Shown: positions 41,513 through 47,597 of the stretch, in pieces
How the letters are laid out: every line of letters starts with the position of its first letter
Position numbering within the stretch: the stretch's first letter is position 1
Assembly: GCA_900316025.1 (NCBI GenBank)
Contig: ONBJ01000011.1
Location: forward strand, 1 to 47,597
Source of the DNA: an uncultured Eubacteriales bacterium
Lineage (GTDB): Bacteria > Bacillota > Clostridia > Oscillospirales > Acutalibacteraceae
Direction: 5' to 3'
Length of the DNA: 47,597 nt
Translations under genes and position numbers: made by a program
The notes under the pieces: generated by a model
The model's database searches: none
Told to the model about the DNA's origin: nothing
Seen by the model: the letters and a program-made list of their open reading frames with translations, nothing else

Positions 41513-44500
41513 TCAGTCATCAATACTTTCAAGTTCTTCTCTGCTTACTACACGCATAGGCTTCCTGTTCATAACATCGTACATTACAGGTACTATAAAG
41601 AGTGTCATAAGTGTAGCGTACATAAGACCGAAGATACATACTATAGCTACAGGCTGCATCATCTCTGTACCCTCGCCTATGCCGAGAGCCATAGAAACAA
41701 GACCTATAATTGTAGTTATGGCAGTCATAAGTATGGGACGCATTCTTGTTTTTCCTGCTTCCACAAGAGCCTCTTTCTTATCCATACCGCCTATACGAAG
41801 CTGATTAACGTAATCTACAAGAACGATACCGTTATTTACAACAATACCACAAAGCATAACAAAGCCTATCATTGAAACAACGCTTATATCAAATCCTGTA
41901 AAGAACAATCCGAGGAAACCGCCCGTAAATGCAAGCGGAATAGTAAACATTACTATAAACGGAGATTTCAGACTCTGGAACTGTGCCACCATTACAAGGT
42001 ATATGAATACAACTCCGAGTAAAATCATTTTTGTAAGTTCACCTACCGACTCCATAGTTGTTTCGTTTTCTCCCGAAAAATCTATGGATACATCTGAATC
42101 ATGTTTATAGGCATTCACAACGTCCTGTATGCTGTTGGCAACCTCTGTTACAGTATGATACTCTGAAACTGATGCAGTTACTGTAACATACCTTCTCTGA
42201 CCGTTTCTTGAAATGGTATTCATAGCCTTTTCTCTCGTGATTTTTGAAATTTCTCCGAGTGTTACAGACTTTTCATTTCCCTCCATATCGGTATAGGTAA
42301 GCTTTTCGTCCATAAGCTCTTCTATTTCTATTTCGTTTTTGTTCTCGTCTATTACCATAACGTCTATGGAACTTCCGTCCTTTGAGGTAAGAGATGTCGC
42401 CTTGTTTTCATTTTTTATTATTCCTGAAATCTTCTGAAATACCTGTGCTACGGTCAGTGAATTTTCCATAGCCTTTTCCTTATCTACGGTAATTCTTATT
42501 TCTTTTGTTGTGTCAGGTATGCCGTTGTCGGTTTCGGTTACACCGTCAACTCTTTTAATGAGTGTTTCAATCTCATTTGCAGTTTTCTGAAGCTTGTCGA
42601 GGTCATCACAGTATACCGTTACACCTATGCCGCTCCCCATAAGTGCAGACATAGAACTCATACCGCTGCTGCCTACGGTGAATTTTACATCATCGTCAAA
42701 TTCTTTCTTGAATTTTTCCGAAAGCTCGGAAGAAATTTTTCCGCTTTCCTTTGCATATGCATCTTTGAGAACTATGTACATAGATGCTGCTCCGTCATCT
42801 GAGCCTCCGCCAATTCCCATTATCGATGTACTTCCGCCGACCATTGCTCCGACAGTTTCAAATTTTTCCTTTCCTGAGGAATTTATTATTTCAAGAACCT
42901 TATCTATTCCTTTTACGGTATCATCAAACTTACTGCCCTTAGGCATAGTCATACTTATCTGTATTTCGCTGCTGCTTGAATCAGGCATAAAGCTGAAACC
43001 CTTTGTAAACTCCAGAACAGAGCTTCCCACAAGCATAGCAAAGGCGATAAGCAGTGCAACAAGTCTGTGCGAAAGCGTAAATCTTATACTTTTTTCATAT
43101 AACCAGAGCATTCTGTCAAGCAGACCTTTTTTCTGCTCCTTGGTTTTTCTGAAAAGCGACTGTCCCATAGCAGGAACAAGCGTAAGTGCAACTATAAGAC
43201 TTGCCATAAGTGAATAGGTTATAGTAAGTGCAAGGTCAACAAATATCTGTTTTGTAATACCTTCTACGAAAACTATGGGTAAAAATACGCACACAGTGGT
43301 AATTGTCGAAGCCGTTATAGCTCCTGCAACCTGCCTTGCTCCGTTTACCGAAGCTTTTATTGCCGAATGTCCCAGACTTCTCAGTCTGTATATGTTCTCG
43401 ATTACAACAACAGAGTTGTCTACAAGCATACCGACACCGACGGCAAGTCCCGAAAGTGAAATTATATTCATAGTAACTCCGCTGAAATACATAAGTACTA
43501 TTGCAAATACCACGGAAAGCGGTATCGAGCAGGCTACTATCAGGGTAGGCTTGAAATCTCTCAGGAACAGTAAGAGTACAAGTATTGCAAATACTGCACC
43601 TACAATAAGGTTTTGCAGGACATTTCCGACAACAAGGTTTATATACTTTCCCTGATCCATAAGAATTGTATAGTTGAAATTGCTGTTGGTTTCTTTTATG
43701 CTGTCAAGCTTTTTCTTGATATTGTCGCATACGGTTGCCACCGCCGTCTGAGATGATTTTGTAAATGAAAGCATAACTCCGTCATTACCGTTAATTTTTG
43801 CATAGATTTCGTCAGAGTTATTCTTCTGGAATACGTCTGCAACATCTTTCAGGTATATAGGGTCTACCCCGTCCATTTTCATATCAAACAGAAGAAGCTC
43901 ATTCATTTCCTTTTCGTCAGCCAGCTTGTCGCCTACTCTTACAAGGTATTTTGTTCCTCCCTCGGTTATGTATCCGGCAGGCATTGAAAAATTCTGTGCT
44001 GTCAGTATACCCGACACCATTTCTATAGTAATCATTTTGGTTACATCTGATTTTTCCTTTGTCTGCTTTTGCTGCTCGTTTACGGTTGTAAGAGAACCCT
44101 CCAGTTCTGATTTTGTCTTTTCAAGCTGAGCCTGAGTTGCCGCAAGCGTGCTTTCGTTTACTCTCAGTTCGGTATAGGCTGTACTCATTTTATATTCGGC
44201 TTCACTTTTCTGCTTGTTAAGCTCATTCATAGCACTGTTAAGTGTTATAGAACCTTCTTCGAGCTGTGCAAGCGTTGCATTGAGCTGAACTACAGCTTCA
44301 TCTATCTTATCTATACCGTTCTTCATTTCGTCTACTGTTGTCTGTAAGGTTTCAACCGAAAAGCCCTTGTCGGTTACAGCCTTTATCATACTGTCAAGCG
44401 ATGCCTGAAGTTTGTTTACTGTTTCGTTGAATTCACGTATTTTTTGTGGAAGGTCGGCAGTTTTAAGTCCTATTTCCTTTAAGCGGTTTTCAATATCTTC

Positions 44501-45550
44501 AAGTCTTTGCAGTGCCTGTTTATACTCCTCGCTTTCGGGAGAGAGAGTTTCCATTGCAGCTTTGAGCTTTTCTACTGTTTTCTGATAAGCTTCAAGCTGC
44601 GTTATGGTTGCGGTCATATCGCTTATATTTTTTTCAAGCTCCAGTATAATGCTCTGAATGCCTGCCATCTGCTCATATGTACTCTGAAGCTGTGTTCTCT
44701 GTGTGGAAAGTGAACTTAATGTATTGAGTATCTGTATTTTTCCGCTTAACAGCTCCGACTGTTTTTCGCTGAGCTGCCCCTGAGCCTGAGAAAGCTGTTC
44801 ATTGGCAGCCTGTCTTTGTTTTTCAAGCTCATCTTTTCCTGCGTTTATCTGATTCTGACCTTCTTTTGTCTGTTCAAGACCATCATTAAGCTTTGAAAGA
44901 GCGTCATTCAGTTCTGTTTTTCCGTCATTGAATTTGCTGTCTATAGCTTTCTGAATTTTTTTATTTACCTTTTTGAGCTTTTCCTCGTTTATTACTACGT
45001 TTATTCCGTTTTCGATGGAACCCATAGTTGAAATTGATGCTACTCCGTCAACACCTTCAAGCTTGTTCAGAAGGTCGTTTTTTATGTATGACGAAAGCTC
45101 TACTGTTTTCATTCCCTCAACGTCTACTGCAACGACAGCGGCAGGCATCATATCGGGATTTATTTTCATAATAACGGGAGTGCCTATCATATCGTTCCAA
45201 GAGCCTTTAAGCGTATTTATACTGCTGTTGAGGTCTACTACGGCACTGTCCATATTTGTTCCGTCCTCATACTTCATAGTTATGAGGGAATAGTTATCGC
45301 TGGAACGAGAGCTTATTTCCTGCACTCCGTCCAGAACGGACAATGACTGTTCCATAGGCTTTGTTACTTCTGTTTCCACAAGCTCAGGACTTGCTCCCGG
45401 ATAGGTAGTCATAAGAATTACATACGGAAAGTCCATATTAGGCAGCAAATTCGGTGTCATATTCATAAAAGATACAACACCCAGAACTATCACAAGCACA
45501 ACGGCTACGAACACCGTCATCGGTTTTTTTACACTGAATTTAGCTAACAT
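41513..45550 (-). CDS. RND-family exporter (HAE1/SwrC-like) with coiled-coil insert
   Basis: A proton-driven RND efflux pump with twelve transmembrane helices in two halves. It begins FSVKKPMTVFVAVVLVIVLGVVSFMNMTPNLLPNMDFPYV, has the D-D motif helix SLSGLAVGVGMLVDNSVVVIENI and the second-half helices ending FGLMYATLMTLFIVPVMYD. 1345 residues, against the usual 1000-1070; the surplus is a Gln/Glu/Leu-rich coiled coil (about 190-520) in the first extracellular loop. I start at ATG 45550 with AAGGAGG upstream rather than 33 nt earlier. It has its own consensus promoter. No adaptor is adjacent. Confidence 0.9.
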   Translation of the reverse strand: MLAKFSVKKPMTVFVAVVLVIVLGVVSFMNMTPNLLPNMDFPYVILMTTYPGASPELVETEVTKPMEQSLSVLDGVQEISSRSSDNYSLITMKYEDGTNMDSAVVDLNSSINTLKGSWNDMIGTPVIMKINPDMMPAAVVAVDVEGMKTVELSSYIKNDLLNKLEGVDGVASISTMGSIENGINVVINEEKLKKVNKKIQKAIDSKFNDGKTELNDALSKLNDGLEQTKEGQNQINAGKDELEKQRQAANEQLSQAQGQLSEKQSELLSGKIQILNTLSSLSTQRTQLQSTYEQMAGIQSIILELEKNISDMTATITQLEAYQKTVEKLKAAMETLSPESEEYKQALQRLEDIENRLKEIGLKTADLPQKIREFNETVNKLQASLDSMIKAVTDKGFSVETLQTTVDEMKNGIDKIDEAVVQLNATLAQLEEGSITLNSAMNELNKQKSEAEYKMSTAYTELRVNESTLAATQAQLEKTKSELEGSLTTVNEQQKQTKEKSDVTKMITIEMVSGILTAQNFSMPAGYITEGGTKYLVRVGDKLADEKEMNELLLFDMKMDGVDPIYLKDVADVFQKNNSDEIYAKINGNDGVMLSFTKSSQTAVATVCDNIKKKLDSIKETNSNFNYTILMDQGKYINLVVGNVLQNLIVGAVFAILVLLLFLRDFKPTLIVACSIPLSVVFAIVLMYFSGVTMNIISLSGLAVGVGMLVDNSVVVIENIYRLRSLGHSAIKASVNGARQVAGAITASTITTVCVFLPIVFVEGITKQIFVDLALTITYSLMASLIVALTLVPAMGQSLFRKTKEQKKGLLDRMLWLYEKSIRFTLSHRLVALLIAFAMLVGSSVLEFTKGFSFMPDSSSSEIQISMTMPKGSKFDDTVKGIDKVLEIINSSGKEKFETVGAMVGGSTSIMGIGGGSDDGAASMYIVLKDAYAKESGKISSELSEKFKKEFDDDVKFTVGSSGMSSMSALMGSGIGVTVYCDDLDKLQKTANEIETLIKRVDGVTETDNGIPDTTKEIRITVDKEKAMENSLTVAQVFQKISGIIKNENKATSLTSKDGSSIDVMVIDENKNEIEIEELMDEKLTYTDMEGNEKSVTLGEISKITREKAMNTISRNGQRRYVTVTASVSEYHTVTEVANSIQDVVNAYKHDSDVSIDFSGENETTMESVGELTKMILLGVVFIYLVMVAQFQSLKSPFIVMFTIPLAFTGGFLGLFFTGFDISVVSMIGFVMLCGIVVNNGIVLVDYVNQLRIGGMDKKEALVEAGKTRMRPILMTAITTIIGLVSMALGIGEGTEMMQPVAIVCIFGLMYATLMTLFIVPVMYDVMNRKPMRVVSREELESIDD

Positions 45551-45606
45551 TTTTACCTCCTTGAACAAACCGTTCCTGAGCATAATAATACGCTCTCTAG
45601 CTTGTA

Positions 45607-45635
45607 ATTATACTTAACTAAATCTCAAATGTCAA
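45607..45635 (-). promoter_or_regulatory. Consensus promoter of the RND exporter
   Basis: TTGACA (45635..45630), 17-nt spacer, TATAAT (45612..45607). Confidence 0.8.
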
Positions 45636-45653
45636 TCAAATTTTCCTTTATTG

Positions 45654-45812
45654 TTCAAGGGTATTGCCCTTGAAAATCCGGTCGGCCTTCTCCAGCGCGT
45701 CATAATCCATTTCCGGCATATGTCCGTTCAAGGGCGTTGCCCTTGAAAATCCCACCAAAGGCTCCGCCTTTGGAAACCGCAAGCCTTTGAAAAGGCTTGA
45801 CCTAAACTTTAT
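45654..45812. repeat. Family 2 multi-hairpin element, copy D (reverse, with insertion)
   Basis: TTCAAGGG/CCCTTGAA (45654-45674), then a GC-richer 50-bp stretch, then TTCAAGGGC/GCCCTTGAA (45727-45747), CCAAAGGC/GCCTTTGG and CAAGCCTTT/AAAGGCTTG. The TTCAAGGGC hairpin is thus duplicated around an unrelated insert. Confidence 0.85.
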
Positions 45813-45834
45813 GGTTTTCAGATTTAAGAAATTT

Positions 45835-45870
45835 TGAAAAAAGAAAAAGACAGAACAAAAATTCTGTCTT
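45835..45870 (-). terminator. Intrinsic terminator of the TROVE gene
   Basis: AAGACAGAA/TTCTGTCTT hairpin followed on the minus strand by TTTCTTTTTTC, 19 nt after the stop codon. Confidence 0.88.
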
Positions 45871-45888
45871 TGAACTCCGTTTAATTTG

Positions 45889-47373
45889 TTATTCAACCTC
45901 ATATTCTTCTATTGTCTTTATGAGCGAACCTGTTCCCTGCTCGGCAAGATTTATAAATGAAAGTACTTTTTCGCTCCAGCCTGCAATAAGATTGAATTTC
46001 TTTCCGAAAAACTGCTGTGTTCCGTATCCCTGCAAGTCCACACCGTGAACCCAGAAATCGGGATTATACTTTAAACGATAATTTTCTATAAGCTCCTGAA
46101 CTGTTCTGTCGAAGCCGTCATAAGAATTGTTGCATTCATTGTCGCTGAAATAAATTACTCTGTCAAAAGGTCTGACACGTGCTGTTTCGTCATTATTAAG
46201 TGCGTATAACATAGGAAGGCTCATATCCGTACCGCCTCCGCCAAAACGGCTTTTACTGCATATTTTCATTATAGAATAATCTTTGCTGTAACGCTTTATC
46301 ATATATCCGCTTTTATCGGGAAAAGATGACCATTTTCCTGCATCATCAAAATAGCATACTGTAGCGTCCTCGCAAAGACGGCTTGCAATCGCACCCAGCA
46401 GTGTTGCAATATCGCTGCACTTTACCGTGGAATTCGCTGCAACAGATGTCTGCATAGAACCTGAAACATCTACAGCTATCAGAGTACGTCCCATAACAGG
46501 CTCCATATTTTCTACAGAAAAAGTTATGGCTTTCTCTAATGCGGCATTAATTTCGGCGGTCATAAGATGTGCCTGTTTCAGCATAAGATATGCACTGTAA
46601 AATCGGAACGGAAGCTGACGGCTTTTCAATACCTGCTCTTTTGAAGAAATTATGCTGAGTGCGGTTTCGATATCTGCTTCCTGCTGAATTATGTTACGAA
46701 GATTTCTCAGGAGTGCCATATAGCCAAGTTTTCCTGACGCAATAAGCTCATTCCAGACTTCCTTTGTATTGCCACGCTTTGAAAGCTCGGTTTCCCACGT
46801 ATACGGAGTTTCAAGGGTATCGTCAAGAATTTTTCTGAAAAGCTCTTCTGTTTTTTTGTCTTTCGGGGTAGGGTGCGTAATTCGCAGAACGTCCTTGAAT
46901 TTCATAGTCTTATGTCTGCTGTTGTATTTTGCAAATCCGTATTCGTCAAATCGTTGTATCTGTTTTGCTATCTCACGCTTGAGGGCATTCGGAAAAGGCT
47001 TTCCGTACATAAGACGATAGCATTCCATAATCTCGGTTATATCATCAGGACGGACAATTATATTTCTTATCGTTTTGCGTGTATATCTGTTTGCCTCGTG
47101 TGCAATTACTGCGGCAAGTACGTGACTTACGGAACGCATATTGAACTCATTTCTTGCATAGCAGGCAAGTCTGCAAAGAAAATCGGGATTTTCCCTTGCA
47201 CACACAACCGCCAGCCTTACAATATCGCTGTCCGTTGTGCCGTAAAACTTAGGCTCTCCTATCATAGAAGTAAGAACGGCAGCAACAAGCTGCTCCCTGT
47301 CGTCCGTCTTGTATGCAGCATACCCCTCACGGTTGACTGTTTTTTCAGTATTTTTCTGATTGAATTTCGACAC
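45889..47373 (-). CDS. TROVE-domain Ro60-like RNA-binding protein (Rsr)
   Basis: A ring-shaped HEAT-repeat TROVE domain (about 10-330; AVLTSMIGEPKFYGTTDSD, FLCRLACYARNEFNMRSVSHVLAAVIAHE, LRITHPTPKDKKTEELF) followed by a von Willebrand A domain. The vWA domain has the MIDAS motif DVSGSMQTS and later GGGGTDMSLP and FSDNECN. This is the Ro60/Rsr family that binds Y RNAs and misfolded RNAs. I start at GTG 47373 with AGGGGG upstream (494 residues) because the earlier in-frame ATG at 47448 would put a terminator inside the gene. Single gene between that terminator and its own. Confidence 0.88.
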   Translation of the reverse strand: MSKFNQKNTEKTVNREGYAAYKTDDREQLVAAVLTSMIGEPKFYGTTDSDIVRLAVVCARENPDFLCRLACYARNEFNMRSVSHVLAAVIAHEANRYTRKTIRNIIVRPDDITEIMECYRLMYGKPFPNALKREIAKQIQRFDEYGFAKYNSRHKTMKFKDVLRITHPTPKDKKTEELFRKILDDTLETPYTWETELSKRGNTKEVWNELIASGKLGYMALLRNLRNIIQQEADIETALSIISSKEQVLKSRQLPFRFYSAYLMLKQAHLMTAEINAALEKAITFSVENMEPVMGRTLIAVDVSGSMQTSVAANSTVKCSDIATLLGAIASRLCEDATVCYFDDAGKWSSFPDKSGYMIKRYSKDYSIMKICSKSRFGGGGTDMSLPMLYALNNDETARVRPFDRVIYFSDNECNNSYDGFDRTVQELIENYRLKYNPDFWVHGVDLQGYGTQQFFGKKFNLIAGWSEKVLSFINLAEQGTGSLIKTIEEYEVE

Positions 47374-47409
47374 AACACACGCCCCCTCAGCTACATAATT
47401 CCACAGACT

Positions 47410-47435
47410 AAAAAAAGCCGAACACGAGTTCGGCT
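47410..47435 (-). terminator. Intrinsic terminator between tnpB and the TROVE gene
   Basis: AGCCGAAC/GTTCGGCT with loop TCGT, then TTTTTTT on the minus strand. It lies 28 nt after the tnpB stop and could end the tnpB transcript or a small RNA from its 3' end. Confidence 0.88.
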
Positions 47436-47463
47436 GGCATAATCGCACACAGAGAATAAGCGA

Positions 47464-47597
47464 CTACGGTACAGTGAAGTACTCACCGCCTATAGAGACG
47501 GGAGCTTCCTTTAATCCGCCCAACCTTGCAAAGGATTTCATTTTACAGGCATCAGTTTCCGAGGCTATGGGTTTTTTATGAGGCAAACCCTTCCCGT
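47464..47597 (-). CDS. 3' end of an IS200/IS605-type tnpB (cut by window edge)
   Basis: The minus strand is open from the window edge to TAG at 47466..47464 and ends ...IASETDACK..LKEAPVSIGGEYFTVP. The S-E-T-D stretch and the tail LKEAPVSIGG resemble the C-terminus of TnpB-family RNA-guided nucleases of IS200/IS605 elements. Only about 44 residues are visible, so catalytic residues are outside the window. The CTCCCGTCTCTATAGGCGG hairpin inside the tail is where such elements keep the end of their guide RNA scaffold. A related tail is at 78..142. Confidence 0.6.
   Translation of the reverse strand, partial: GKGLPHKKPIASETDACKMKSFARLGGLKEAPVSIGGEYFTVP

Noticed and set aside
7889..45812. CRISPR array
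   Set aside because: Copies are far apart, internally palindromic and not separated by regular spacers; no cas genes are present.
45648..45902. 84-codon open frame across family 2 copy D
   Set aside because: It consists of repeat hairpins and terminator sequence, has no ribosome-binding site and no recognisable product.

Overview
The window looks like a chromosomal segment of an AT-rich, low-GC Gram-positive gut clostridium, most likely Ruminococcus or a close Oscillospiraceae relative (inference). Supporting signs are frequent TTG/GTG starts with strong GGAGG ribosome-binding sites, a Tyr T-box leader, a ClpE-type chaperone, an ECF transporter core next to truA, the spore protease Gpr, a BspA/BIG2 surface protein and Thr/Ala-rich lipoprotein linkers. 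No prophage, CRISPR array, rRNA or tRNA gene was seen.

Layout. 0-14.6 kb is almost all minus strand: a tnpB 3'-end relic, a VanY-type carboxypeptidase, mscL, tyrS with its T-box, a zinc-ribbon SPFH protein, a poly-Asn HtrA protease, a DUF6873-like protein, an HlyD/FtsX-type pair and the feoA-feoA-feoB-Cys-rich iron operon. A CYTH gene lies on the plus strand inside this block. 15-40.3 kb is plus strand: an LRR/BIG2 secreted protein, a lipoprotein, ruvCAB, glmM, a methyltransferase, ecfA1-ecfA2-ecfT-truA, a DUF5711-like gene, cvpA, a pgsA-like gene, clpE, the queuosine-precursor operon queD-queE-folE-queC-queF and potABCD. 40.4-47.6 kb is minus strand: gpr, a large RND exporter with a coiled-coil insert, a Ro60/TROVE protein and the 3' end of an IS200/IS605-type tnpB cut by the window edge.

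How the genes work together. The que operon encodes the whole GTP-to-preQ1 route and sits behind a pseudoknot-plus-terminator leader that looks like a preQ1 riboswitch. The feo operon has a DtxR/IdeR-like box just downstream of its promoter. tyrS is controlled by a T-box whose UGGU bulge fits tRNA-Tyr. potABCD has palindromes over its promoter.

The most unusual content is intergenic. Seven copies of a 95-99 bp element (family 1) share an almost invariant outer arm (GCGATTGCAG / CTGCAATCGC) that encloses three tight hairpins. The hairpin sequences differ between copies but their pairing is kept, so each copy folds as a nearly perfect four-way junction. Hairpin modules are reused in different positions among copies. 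A second family (family 2, four copies) strings together CAAGCCTTT, CCAAAGGC and TTCAAGGGC hairpins. Both families occur inside operons and in predicted 5' UTRs, so they should be transcribed.
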